From assembly GCA_002733135.1 (NCBI GenBank), contig NVUJ01000015.1:1-37577 (forward strand): a stretch of DNA of 37,577 nt, written 5' to 3'. A program made the position numbers and the translations under genes. Below are positions 7,242 to 15,659 of the stretch, piece after piece (positions within the stretch are counted from its first letter, which is position 1; each line of letters begins with the position of its first letter). Under the pieces are notes generated by a model that ran no database searches, had not been told where the DNA came from, and saw nothing but the letters and a program-made list of their open reading frames with translations. The DNA comes from Cycloclasticus sp. (lineage in GTDB: Bacteria; Pseudomonadota; Gammaproteobacteria; Methylococcales; Cycloclasticaceae).

Positions 7242-7578
7242 CGGCGGGCGCAATAAATCCGTTGCCATCGGTGATTTGGTGGTAACGGTAAAAGAGCTAA
7301 CAGTCGGTGAAATAGGCCAGTGGCTTGACGATAAGCTAACCCCCGGTGATGAAATGGTGCAAGATCCTTTGCTGTCACTCATGCCGGTGGGCGACATGGT
7401 GCTAGGCGATGTGATGCGAATGACGGACTTAACTCGTGAGCATATAGACGATATGACCGGTAGCGAACTTGAGCAAGTATCAGCTGTTTGTAAAGAGGTA
7501 AATACGTCTTTTTTCGGGCTTGCCGCCACGCTCACACTAGCGGGAAAAGCGGCGCTAGATCAGCACTTGAAACATTAG
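7225..7578 (+). CDS. Tail assembly chaperone, G-type (117 aa zero-frame product)
   Basis: The short product of a lambda G/GT-type locus, located between tail tube and tape measure. The N-terminal half has two strands and a TVGEIGQWLDD helix; the rest is helical and acidic, as in other tail assembly chaperones. The start may be ATG 7225 or ATG 7231; neither has a clear ribosome site, and both overlap the tail tube gene, implying translational coupling. A slippery heptamer GGGAAAA at 7542-7548, read as GGA AAA, allows part of the ribosomes to enter the -1 frame. Confidence 0.88.
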   Translation: MRMSNNGGRNKSVAIGDLVVTVKELTVGEIGQWLDDKLTPGDEMVQDPLLSLMPVGDMVLGDVMRMTDLTREHIDDMTGSELEQVSAVCKEVNTSFFGLAATLTLAGKAALDQHLKH

Positions 7579-7697
7579 ACACCAGTAGCGCCAGCCTCAT
7601 TCGGTTGGGGCATATTAACGTTTGGGACTACCCGTGGCGCATGTACCAAGCCGCCATGGACGAATTAATAGAGGCGAATAAAGCAAGTGGACAATAG
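7225..7697 (+). CDS. Tail assembly chaperone GT-type fusion, made by -1 frameshift
   Basis: After slipping at GGGAAAA (7542-7548), reading resumes at 7548 in the -1 frame and continues to TAG 7695-7697, adding 49 residues that begin SGARSALETLD and contain LIRLGHINVWDYPWRMYQ and a C-terminal helix. The total is about 157 residues (155 from ATG 7231). The -1 frame has no stop in this span, and the tape measure start (7687) lies inside it. A 7-bp stem, GGCGCTA 7551-7557 with TAGCGCC 7586-7592, lies two bases downstream of the heptamer. This is the known tail chaperone mechanism; the slip itself is inferred. Confidence 0.85.
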
Positions 7698-9831
7698 CAC
7701 CGTAGAAGTCGTATTACGCATTAACGCCAAGCAGTTTGAAAAAGGCGTTAAAAATGCGACGCGTGTTTATGCTTCTTCTACAAAAAGCATTGCAGGCGTT
7801 AATACCACCGCGTCAAACAGCATGGGCGGACTTACCAACAAAGTATTGGCGTTGGGCGCTGCGTATTTAACAATTGGCGGTTCTATTCGTCTACTCAAAA
7901 CGCTGTTGTCAACCGGCGGTAATTTTGAATCACTTAACGTTAGCCTAGCCAGCGTTACGGGTAGCGCCGAGGCGGGCGAAAAAGCATTTGAATGGATTAA
8001 TGTCTTTGTAAAAGAAACGCCTTTTGGACTAGAGGATGTAACCAAAGGCTTTATTAAGCTTAAAGCCTTTGGGCTTGATCCAATGGATGGAACGTATCAA
8101 GTCATTGCTGACCAAGCGTCCGCATTGGGAGGTGGGCAAGAAAAGCTGAACGGCATCATCATAGCAGTAGGACAAGCGTGGGCTAAGCAAAAATTACAAG
8201 CCGAAGAAATACTACAGATGGTTGAGCGGGGTGTGCCCGTGTGGGATTTATTAGCAAAAGTTACCGGTAAAAATGCGGCGGAGTTGTCTAAGTTGTCGGA
8301 AGCCGGCAAACTCGGACGTGACGTGATTAAAAAGCTGCTCGTTGAAATGGGTAAAGGCGTTCATGGCGCTTCGCTTGAGCAAGTTAAAACGTGGAACGGC
8401 CTAGTGTCTAATGCACAAGTTGAATGGCAGAAGTTTTTAGACTTGATCGCAACAACCGGATCACTGGATTTTTTCAAGGACGAGCTGACCGATTTACTAA
8501 AAGAGGTGGAGCGTTTAGCCGCTTCGGGTGAGCTTGAAGAGTATGCTCAAGAGGTGGGTGATGCCATTGTTGGAATGGCTAGAGGCTTAAAATCAGCGGG
8601 TGAGTTGATTTTTTCTTTAAGTACGGCTGCAGAAATATTGATTAAAGTGGCTGTTGTCGTTAAGTTGCTGGCTTGGGCTAAGGCGCTCGATATAGTAACG
8701 TCAAAGACCAGGATTCTTACGATCACGACAAAAATACTAAAAGGAGTTTTGACGTTAGGCGGCACGGTTGCTCTTGACGCCGCCATTAGTTATTTTTTAA
8801 CTTATGGCGACGCCGCCGAAGATGCGGCTAGGAAAGTTAAAAAAGCAGCTGATGAAACATCCAAAGCGTTAAAAAATCAACGTAAAGTGGCTGACGATGC
8901 AATACAAGACATTGTTAATGACAAGCTAAAAAAACAAGCGGCTATTCATCAAGAATTTGCCGATAAAATAAAAAAAGCCAAACAATCAGAAACCAAGGCG
9001 ATTAAAACCGAACTGGCCGCGCAGCTTAAAGCCTACGATAAACACTTAAAAGGCTTGGAAGATGCCAAACAGCGCCAAGTTGATATTGCTAAAAGTTTTG
9101 CTGATTTAATACGCGAATTAAACACCGGCGCAGGTAAGGAGATTGAGCAGCCTGATATTTTAGATTTTGCCAGCGCCATTACTAATGCGCGTAAAGCGTT
9201 GTCAGACGGTGACTACGAAGGTGCTATTGAAGGCGCTGAAGGTTTGGCTGAAATAATACGCACCATGCGCGATAACGGCACCGAGGCCGATATTGTATTG
9301 CAAGGCTTGGCACAACAAGCGGCTAAGTTAGCCAATGAAGCCGCCGGTAAACGGATAGAGCAAGAAGCCAGCGCACTTGAAAAAGCCCAGCAGTCGATTG
9401 ATAAATTAATTACCCGTGCTGAGTTTTTAAAGCACATTGAACTGGGGTTTGATCAGAAATTAGCGGATAAAAACTTAAGCGATATTCAGAAAATACTGCA
9501 ACAACGACTTAATGGCAACCCACTGGTGATGAGCATTAACTTAGCCCAAGGGGTCGACCTTAAACAAGCTGAAGATTTGCTTAAGCAAACGGGCGTTACT
9601 CCATTAATCCCTAACATTCCTCAACTACCCGACAACACCACGCCCATTATTCGCCCCTTGCAATTAGACACCAGCGAAGCCGAAAGACAAATTGATGCGA
9701 TTACTCAAAAAGCCACACAACCAGTGACCAAGAAAATATACGTTAGTGAAGGTGGGGCTTCATTTAGTGATAGACCAAACGGCACGGCCGCGACGTTTAA
9801 AGAAGAAGCGATCGGAAAGGGATCTAGATAA
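7687..9831 (+). CDS. Tail tape measure protein, 714 aa
   Basis: The longest tail gene starts at GTG 7687 inside the -1 frame of the GT extension. An N-terminal domain resembling the TIGR02675/tape_meas_nterm type is visible (VNVSLASVTGS-like strand, then ETPFGLEDVTKGFIKLKAFG around residues 115-135). A hydrophobic stretch lies near residues 310-365 (ILIKVAVVVKLLAWAKAL and TLGGTVALDAAISYFL). Residues about 375-480 are a Lys/Glu/Ala-rich coiled coil. Such proteins set tail length and help the DNA enter the cell; 714 residues suggests a tail of roughly 100 nm using the usual 0.15 nm per residue. Confidence 0.92.
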   Translation: MDNSTVEVVLRINAKQFEKGVKNATRVYASSTKSIAGVNTTASNSMGGLTNKVLALGAAYLTIGGSIRLLKTLLSTGGNFESLNVSLASVTGSAEAGEKAFEWINVFVKETPFGLEDVTKGFIKLKAFGLDPMDGTYQVIADQASALGGGQEKLNGIIIAVGQAWAKQKLQAEEILQMVERGVPVWDLLAKVTGKNAAELSKLSEAGKLGRDVIKKLLVEMGKGVHGASLEQVKTWNGLVSNAQVEWQKFLDLIATTGSLDFFKDELTDLLKEVERLAASGELEEYAQEVGDAIVGMARGLKSAGELIFSLSTAAEILIKVAVVVKLLAWAKALDIVTSKTRILTITTKILKGVLTLGGTVALDAAISYFLTYGDAAEDAARKVKKAADETSKALKNQRKVADDAIQDIVNDKLKKQAAIHQEFADKIKKAKQSETKAIKTELAAQLKAYDKHLKGLEDAKQRQVDIAKSFADLIRELNTGAGKEIEQPDILDFASAITNARKALSDGDYEGAIEGAEGLAEIIRTMRDNGTEADIVLQGLAQQAAKLANEAAGKRIEQEASALEKAQQSIDKLITRAEFLKHIELGFDQKLADKNLSDIQKILQQRLNGNPLVMSINLAQGVDLKQAEDLLKQTGVTPLIPNIPQLPDNTTPIIRPLQLDTSEAERQIDAITQKATQPVTKKIYVSEGGASFSDRPNGTAATFKEEAIGKGSR

Positions 9832-10362
9832 GTGAGTACGCAAAATTATTTTGAACTGGGCGGCGTAGCGATCCCCTATGAAGCGCATTTAGACATAAGC
9901 CAAACGTATGACGTGTTACAAGCCAGCACGTGGCCGCCAGTGCGGATGATGAACGGCGACGCAAAAGTGCAAACGGCTTGGGGCAATAAGATTAAAACAA
10001 CCATCACCGGCAGAGGGTGGATGCCTTCTGCTTGGGATGGCTTGGATTACAAACAGCCGATGCTTTTAAAATGCGCCGGTGGGCGTGTTATTGGTAGCCA
10101 ATCAAATGCTATATCCATCCCTAGCGCAAGGCGATCAGAAGCATTTTATTTGCCACACGGTTACGCGATTGTGGGCGGCAGAAAGGTTGAGTCACCCGTT
10201 AGCATGGCGGGCGATACGGCTACCGTTACCGTGGTTGCCGCCGCCACCGGCTACGGCGTTATTTATTACCCAGAAATAACCGTCTACGCCAAAGCGAGCC
10301 AAACAGATATAAACCTAGCCGTCGCTGAATTTGGTTGGCAGATAGAAGCAGAGGAAATTTAA
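9832..10362 (+). CDS. Phage tail protein, possibly distal-tail type, 176 aa
   Basis: It starts at GTG 9832 immediately after the tape measure stop and is followed with a one-base overlap by the LamG protein. It is predicted beta-rich, with an N-terminal FELGGVAIPYEAHLDISQTY segment, a GWMPSAWDGLDY loop and a C-terminal strand-rich part with TATVTVVAAATGYGVIYYP. Genes immediately downstream of a tape measure usually encode the distal tail or tail tip assembly proteins. I cannot confirm a Dit family match by eye. Confidence 0.75.
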   Translation: MSTQNYFELGGVAIPYEAHLDISQTYDVLQASTWPPVRMMNGDAKVQTAWGNKIKTTITGRGWMPSAWDGLDYKQPMLLKCAGGRVIGSQSNAISIPSARRSEAFYLPHGYAIVGGRKVESPVSMAGDTATVTVVAAATGYGVIYYPEITVYAKASQTDINLAVAEFGWQIEAEEI

Positions 10363-12806
10363 TGTCATTCAATAGCCTAGTTTTAGCCGATTCACCCATA
10401 ATCAACTTGCGGCATGAAGATGTAAGCGGCACAACATCGAACGATTCAAGCGGCAACGCGAACGACGGCACATATGTTGGTACGCCTACGCTAAATCAGC
10501 GCTCGTTATTGTTCCTGCCGTACCAAGGCAAAAGCGCGGTGATGGGCGTGGGTAAGCGCGTTACAATTCCAGCGGGTTTAATTACTACTGACACTTACAC
10601 CTACGAATTTTTAATCAAGCCAACGAGCGTAACGGGCGCTCAGTGTTTAGCGCACGATGGCACCAACGGTATTTATTTAAACGGCGATAAATTGTCGCTT
10701 TACTACTCAGCAACGCATCACGATTCAACCGATGCGGTTGTTATTAATGAAGTTAGCTTGCTTCAAGTTGTAGTAACAGCAGGCGCGGTTGAATACTTTA
10801 TTAACAGAGTGTCGGCAGGTACAGCGGCAAGTGCGCCAACGTTTTCAGCCACTACACTTTATGCAGAAGATGGCGCTGGCGCTGAAATTGCAGCCAGTGT
10901 ATGTGAATTTGCAGCTTATACAACGGCAGTGCTGGCGTCTAAGATTCGCTTGCGTTATTACGATGCGTTTGCGGTTGGATTTAGAAAGGTTTTGGCTAAT
11001 TTAACGCTTTCTGGCCATTGGCCGCTGGCTGAAATTGGCGCGGAAACGACGGCGTTTGATGTTTCTGGAAACGCTAATGACGGTACGTTCAGTAATGTTG
11101 TGCTTGATAAAACTAACATGGTTCATCAGCAGCAAGGGCGCAGCGTGTTGTTTAATGGCGTAACGTCTGACGTGGCGATTATTGACACCGCGGCCATTCA
11201 AAATATTTTTGATGGCGGCGGGTGCGCGGGTGCTTTGCTTAACGCGTCCAGCGATGGTGAGGGCGCTGCGGGCAGGGTACTGGATAAAAACGTCTGGCAC
11301 ATTGCTGTTGTAGGCCAGGTTGGCGGGCTGGCTAAAATAAAATTCACGCAGTTGTTTGATACGACTGACGGTGTTTGGCAGTCAACGGCCTTCGATTTAA
11401 CGTTGGGCGCTGATGGATGCGTGCTGGTTAATTATGACAACAGTAACGTTGCAAACGACCCCGTTATTTATATTGACGGACTGTCGGTGGCGTTAACTGA
11501 AACGTCTACGCCTGTTGGCACGCGTACAACTGACGTGGGCAGTGATTTACACATTGGTAACAACGCGGCGGGTTCGTCCACATTCGCCGGTAGGCTGTCT
11601 AATGCGTTTACCGCTGATGCGATTGTGGCATATCAGGCGCTTCAAATTAATGAGTCTATGCGTTCACGTGCGGCGGCAGAAATAATCAGTCATGATCCCA
11701 CGGGCTATTGGCGAGGCAATGAGCCGAGTGGTTCTAATCTTATAGATTATGGCAGCGAGGGCAATAACGGTACTTTAAGTAACGCTACATTCGGCAATGC
11801 GGCTACGCCTCTTTCTAACGAGTTGCAAACATCAATAGATTTTGACGGCGCCGGTGACTTTGTTTCAATACCTCATGTTGCTGCTTATAATCAAAACGAG
11901 CAGACGCTAATCTTTAATTCTGTCGCACCCATCACTAAACCCGCTGTGGACAGCAAGGGGCTTGTTTATAAAGCAGCGACAACAGGCTTTGTACAAGACT
12001 TTAATTCAAGATATTCAAAAACGTTGGCAGAAGGGTTGAGCATGGGCGGAACAACGGCATCTGCATCATATAAGATCATTACGGCGGACGATAGTATTTT
12101 TGGTCAAGGCTGGAGTTTCTCAGCGCTAGTGAAAACTCAAAATGCCGCGAATGATGATCTGCTTGGTTATTTGGATGGCGTTTTAATCGATCAGCTGACG
12201 ACGTCAACAGGGCATTTAACGCAAGGCTCAAATGCTATTGAATTTGGCAGAATTGCGTCAAACTCAAATTCGGGTAGATATTATGACGGCCAGATGGCCG
12301 AGGTTGCGTTGTTCTCTTTAGCTTTATCAGCGGCCGTGGTTTTAGATATATTTGAAATGTTAAGCTATTCGCCTATAAGTTTTGGCGTAACGGGATCGAT
12401 AACTGAATCGTTGAGCGCAACTGATTTCTTTGTACGTGCTTCGCAGTTGGACACCGGCGCGGTAATTGGTGAGGCGGTGATGCAGGGCGACAACACCTAT
12501 TCTTTGGATTTTGGGTTGATTCCAGGTTACGAGGCATACGTAGATGAAGTGTTAATAACGGCGTTACCAAAAACAGGCAAACGCAGATTAAACAGCATGG
12601 CGTATTCGATAGGGGATTATTACATTCCTGCCGACGTAACGACTAACGACCACATTTACAAAGTAACCGTTGCGGGTACTACGGCAGCAAGTGAGCCTAC
12701 GCTTGACATAATAGGCGGCACAACGGTTGACGGCACGGTAACAGTGCAAGACATGGGCGTAACGCCCACGCCACAAACGCAAATAGATTACGCCTTTAAT
12801 TTCTGA
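10362..12806 (+). CDS. Tail-tip protein with three LamG/concanavalin-like domains, 814 aa
   Basis: The start is ATG 10362, with GAGGA at 10351-10355; an in-frame upstream start at 10335 lies within the previous gene. Three LamG-type domains are recognisable by their opening motif: DSSGNANDGTYVG (domain about 10-200), DVSGNANDGTFSN (about 215-430) and DYGSEGNNGTLSN (about 445-665). A non-LamG C-terminal segment of about 140 residues ends in DYAFNF. LamG-like folds commonly bind glycans, so a receptor- or carbohydrate-binding tail role is reasonable. It has no signal peptide. Its stop overlaps the hub gene start. Confidence 0.85.
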   Translation: MSFNSLVLADSPIINLRHEDVSGTTSNDSSGNANDGTYVGTPTLNQRSLLFLPYQGKSAVMGVGKRVTIPAGLITTDTYTYEFLIKPTSVTGAQCLAHDGTNGIYLNGDKLSLYYSATHHDSTDAVVINEVSLLQVVVTAGAVEYFINRVSAGTAASAPTFSATTLYAEDGAGAEIAASVCEFAAYTTAVLASKIRLRYYDAFAVGFRKVLANLTLSGHWPLAEIGAETTAFDVSGNANDGTFSNVVLDKTNMVHQQQGRSVLFNGVTSDVAIIDTAAIQNIFDGGGCAGALLNASSDGEGAAGRVLDKNVWHIAVVGQVGGLAKIKFTQLFDTTDGVWQSTAFDLTLGADGCVLVNYDNSNVANDPVIYIDGLSVALTETSTPVGTRTTDVGSDLHIGNNAAGSSTFAGRLSNAFTADAIVAYQALQINESMRSRAAAEIISHDPTGYWRGNEPSGSNLIDYGSEGNNGTLSNATFGNAATPLSNELQTSIDFDGAGDFVSIPHVAAYNQNEQTLIFNSVAPITKPAVDSKGLVYKAATTGFVQDFNSRYSKTLAEGLSMGGTTASASYKIITADDSIFGQGWSFSALVKTQNAANDDLLGYLDGVLIDQLTTSTGHLTQGSNAIEFGRIASNSNSGRYYDGQMAEVALFSLALSAAVVLDIFEMLSYSPISFGVTGSITESLSATDFFVRASQLDTGAVIGEAVMQGDNTYSLDFGLIPGYEAYVDEVLITALPKTGKRRLNSMAYSIGDYYIPADVTTNDHIYKVTVAGTTAASEPTLDIIGGTTVDGTVTVQDMGVTPTPQTQIDYAFNF

Positions 12807-14974
12807 TGCCAACTTTTGGGAGTGATTTTAATCTAACGGGCCAAAGTGCGTTTGGTAGTGATTTTAATTTTGATGTTGGCGTGGTCGATTATTCGCTACA
12901 CATTCCAATTCGCAACACGGTTTTTGATGAATACAGCCTGTCTATACCAATCCGTAACACGATTGTTTATAACGAATATGTGCTGGCAATTGCTATTCGC
13001 AACACGGTTTTTGATGAATACAGCCTGTCTATACCCATTCGCAATACTATTCATCTCGCTTATTCGCTGTCTATTCCCGTTCGCAATACGATTATTTATC
13101 GTGATTACGCCCTGGTTATACCCATTCGCAACACGGTTTTTGATAAATATTCGCTGTCTATTCCCGTTCGCAATACGATTATTTATCGTGATTACGCCCT
13201 GGTTATACCCATTCGCAACACGGTTTTTGCGCCGTATTCGTTATCCATTCCAATTCGCAATACTATTAACGCGCCCGTGCTTGGCAATGTGTGGCAGGCT
13301 GTTATTATGTTAGATGGTGTTGATATGTCTGCGCGGCAATCTGGCCGCATTCGGGTTTCTATGAGCGAGGATTCTGCACGTTTAGCCCATTTCGAGTTAA
13401 TGCCATTTTCGGGCGCTATTGATCCGTATCAGTGGATTGGCGTTGCCGTTAGCATTGATTATGTGACTTATGATTCGGCGGGCGTTATGCAGTCAGCTCA
13501 TCGGTTGTTTACGGGTAAGGTCAACGAGCCTATTTATGACCCCGTTACACGATTTACCAGCTTTGAATGCACGGATGGTTTGCAAGAGTCGTTAGAGTTG
13601 CTGGATAAAAATGGGGTTGATTTAATGGTGGGCGGATATCATTCGGACACCGTGTTTAGTGAGACAGAGGATTTATGGTTGTATGCCCAACAGCGACTTT
13701 CTACCATCCCCGCATCGTACGATTGTGACGTGAACGGCCAGGGTCGATTGACACTATGGCAGCCAAAATCAGTAGCAGACGCCACTTTTGGCGTGGGTAC
13801 TGTGATACATGAGTCGCTGGGTCTAAAGTTAATAAGCCGTCGCGATATTGTTAACACCGTTAACATAAATTTTAGCTATAGATATGGGCGCGAGTGGCAT
13901 AGAGAGATTGGCGCAATGTGGAATTATGACCGGCCATTTTTTCAATTCCTGTCTGACCAAACATTTTTACCCAACCGGGCGATGATTTTAAGTGCGTTAA
14001 GTAGTGCTTGGGATATTAAATCAATCAGCTTTACAAAGTTGCCACAAACGGGCGTATATACAAATTCAGAGGGCTCACAAACCGTCTGGAGTATTACAGA
14101 AGAATTGCGCGATTATTTGGTTTTTGGCGCGAGCTTTACTTTGTCTAAAAATTGGCTGCAAGATATTACTGAGTCGTACTCAATTGAAGTCACTTGTGAT
14201 GCCTCTATTGCTCAACACGGGGAAGTTAAAGCGACTGAGACATATTCGATTGATGAGCCGGTTGATGAGGCGATAGAGTTGGCTAGTGATGCTGGGTCTA
14301 TTGTGTTGTCATCGTCAACTGATTCTGACATTGAGACCGGCAAGACATTCGGATTGGTTGAGCCCGGCGTGTCTGGTGTTGATATTGACGGGCAAAATAA
14401 CATTACGGATCCAAGCGATAGAACAGACGTTGATAATGCTATTACAACGGCCATAAATGAGGCTCGCGTACAAATATTAAAAAGCCACCGTGCGAATACG
14501 CTGGTTATTCAAACGTTGCTATCGCCCCTGGTTGACGTGAGCAAAACGGTTGCTGTCGTAACGCCCGGAGTGACGGCAACAGGCAAGGCGCGATTTGTAG
14601 AACACATAATGGACAGTAGTACGGGTGAGGCGATTAGCCTTATTGAAGCGTCACTGTATTTGCCCAATACAGTTGGTCAAGTTGACGACGCCGCTACCGT
14701 TCCAGCTACACCAGATACGTTGCCAGTGCCAGAATTAAAAAGCATTTCGTTAAATACGTATGTTGGGGGGCGAACAACTGTACCTTATAGCGAAGATTGG
14801 AATGGATTTATTACTAACTGGACGGGTTTTAGGACGTTTCCAAGTGAGTGGTACCCGATTGAATTTAGGGTGGATATTCCAGCGGTGGAAGATGCCGCAC
14901 GTGACGCGCAAGAATTTAACGCACTAAGCAGCTACAACGTAGCTATACCTCAAGACACTTTAACCATTAACTGA
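12806..14974 (+). CDS. Tail hub/baseplate-like protein with N-terminal YxLxIPIRNT repeats, 722 aa
   Basis: ATG 12806 overlaps the previous TGA. Residues 4-22 contain a doubled FGSDFN segment. Residues 29-157 are nine copies of a 14-15 residue repeat, Y-x-L-x-I-P-(I/V)-R-N-T plus a short linker. From residue about 160 the protein resembles the gp27-like/phage hub class: RHxFTGKV-type strands (HRLFTGKVNEP), FECTDGLQESLELLD, a YRYGREW segment, a Ser/Asp-rich region and ARVQILKSHRANT, then a linker and a C-terminal DAARDAQEFN. The hub assignment is moderate. The repeat block is an unusual N-terminal addition. Confidence 0.8.
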   Translation: MPTFGSDFNLTGQSAFGSDFNFDVGVVDYSLHIPIRNTVFDEYSLSIPIRNTIVYNEYVLAIAIRNTVFDEYSLSIPIRNTIHLAYSLSIPVRNTIIYRDYALVIPIRNTVFDKYSLSIPVRNTIIYRDYALVIPIRNTVFAPYSLSIPIRNTINAPVLGNVWQAVIMLDGVDMSARQSGRIRVSMSEDSARLAHFELMPFSGAIDPYQWIGVAVSIDYVTYDSAGVMQSAHRLFTGKVNEPIYDPVTRFTSFECTDGLQESLELLDKNGVDLMVGGYHSDTVFSETEDLWLYAQQRLSTIPASYDCDVNGQGRLTLWQPKSVADATFGVGTVIHESLGLKLISRRDIVNTVNINFSYRYGREWHREIGAMWNYDRPFFQFLSDQTFLPNRAMILSALSSAWDIKSISFTKLPQTGVYTNSEGSQTVWSITEELRDYLVFGASFTLSKNWLQDITESYSIEVTCDASIAQHGEVKATETYSIDEPVDEAIELASDAGSIVLSSSTDSDIETGKTFGLVEPGVSGVDIDGQNNITDPSDRTDVDNAITTAINEARVQILKSHRANTLVIQTLLSPLVDVSKTVAVVTPGVTATGKARFVEHIMDSSTGEAISLIEASLYLPNTVGQVDDAATVPATPDTLPVPELKSISLNTYVGGRTTVPYSEDWNGFITNWTGFRTFPSEWYPIEFRVDIPAVEDAARDAQEFNALSSYNVAIPQDTLTIN
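12890..13276 (+). repeat. Tandem coding repeat, nine copies of 42-45 bp arranged in 87-bp dyads
   Basis: The repeats start at Tyr codons at 12890, 12932, 12977, 13019, 13061, 13106, 13148, 13193 and 13235. An ATTCGCAAYAC-like core recurs in each. Two 87-bp blocks, 13061-13147 and 13148-13234, are identical over their first 82 bases, and part of the same 87-bp offset occurs at 12908/12995. The pattern of recent duplication suggests copy number can change by recombination or slippage. Confidence 0.95.
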
Positions 14975-14988
14975 TAAAGGAACCCCTC

Positions 14989-15408
14989 ATGGCTTTTGAC
15001 ATTTATACAGACACTAACTTAACGCAAGTATTTGTGCCACCCATCAATTTTGAACATAATTCAGACGGCTCCACAGGTGATTTGGACGCCGTTTTATACA
15101 TTGGTGACCCAAATTCAGGCGGGCAGCTTCAAGCGGCTAGCAATCCCGGCGTGGATCAAATTGTCGCCACGCTTGGCGACAGTAACGTTAACCCCGGCAA
15201 CACGCCGGAAACAGTGGATGTGAAGCTGGCAACGTCTAACGGTGGGTTGACGGCGGCGGTGGCGGGTGACCCGTTAAACTTAGGCGTAACAATCGCGGGC
15301 GGTGTGGGTAATAAGGTTGAGCTGCACATGCGCGTGGTGTTGCCTACCGCGCCCGTGGCTGTATATAACGAATTAAGCATTAATACAAACACGGTAAGAG
15401 AAACTTAA
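14989..15408 (+). CDS. Tail-tip-region virion protein, 139 aa
   Basis: The gene starts at ATG 14989 with an AAGGA ribosome site at about 14977-14981. The protein is rich in Gly, Asn, Thr, Val and predicted beta-strands (LDAVLYIGDPNSGGQLQ, ETVDVKLATSNGGLTA, KVELHMRVVLP), with no membrane segment. It resembles small beta-sandwich proteins found near phage tail fibre genes, but no family is recognised. Its stop is followed with a one-base overlap by the next ATG, so expression is coupled. Confidence 0.75.
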   Translation: MAFDIYTDTNLTQVFVPPINFEHNSDGSTGDLDAVLYIGDPNSGGQLQAASNPGVDQIVATLGDSNVNPGNTPETVDVKLATSNGGLTAAVAGDPLNLGVTIAGGVGNKVELHMRVVLPTAPVAVYNELSINTNTVRET

Positions 15409-15659
15409 TGGCGCAGCCAAAGTCAGACTTGCGTGGTGACTTAAATAAGCTAGTTGCGCCCGCTGGTGGAAAAAAAACAAGTGGGTTAGCTGACCGTGAG
15501 CCACGACAAAGCATTGGCGAGCATAAAGGGTCTGGCCGAGAGCAAACGGCTAGCGATGAGGGGTCGGCTTCTGCAGACATTACCGACAACATTGGCACGT
15601 TAGAGAGCGCTGATGGGATGTTTGCTATCCTTTATAATTACCACAGCCACGATGCCTGA
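15408..15659 (+). CDS. Hypothetical low-complexity phage protein, 83 aa
   Basis: ATG 15408 overlaps the previous TAA. The first 65 residues are polar and probably disordered (Lys, Gly, Ser, Glu, Asp-rich: GGKKTSGLADREPRQSIGEH), ending in a short hydrophobic segment MFAILYNY. No domain, signal peptide or membrane helix is evident. The gene overlaps the next one by 47 bases or 8 bases, depending on its start. It is supported by coupling rather than by any family match. Confidence 0.65.
   Translation: MAQPKSDLRGDLNKLVAPAGGKKTSGLADREPRQSIGEHKGSGREQTASDEGSASADITDNIGTLESADGMFAILYNYHSHDA

Noticed and set aside
12890-13276. Regularly spaced direct repeats that could be mistaken for a CRISPR array
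   Set aside because: The repeats are coding, 42-45 bp period with no unique spacers of typical length, and lie inside a phage gene; no cas genes are nearby.
12890-13276. Possible diversity-generating retroelement target
   Set aside because: No reverse transcriptase, template repeat or adenine-biased variation is seen; the copies are near-identical duplications.
12846-13313. A 155-residue open frame overlapping the hub gene's repeat array
   Set aside because: It is an out-of-frame shadow kept open by the periodic DNA repeats; its product is a hydrophobic low-complexity string with no ribosome site, while the hub frame is continuous and coupled to its neighbours.
13639-13866. Minus-strand frames inside structural genes
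   Set aside because: These short antisense frames lack ribosome sites and motifs and lie within well-supported plus-strand genes.
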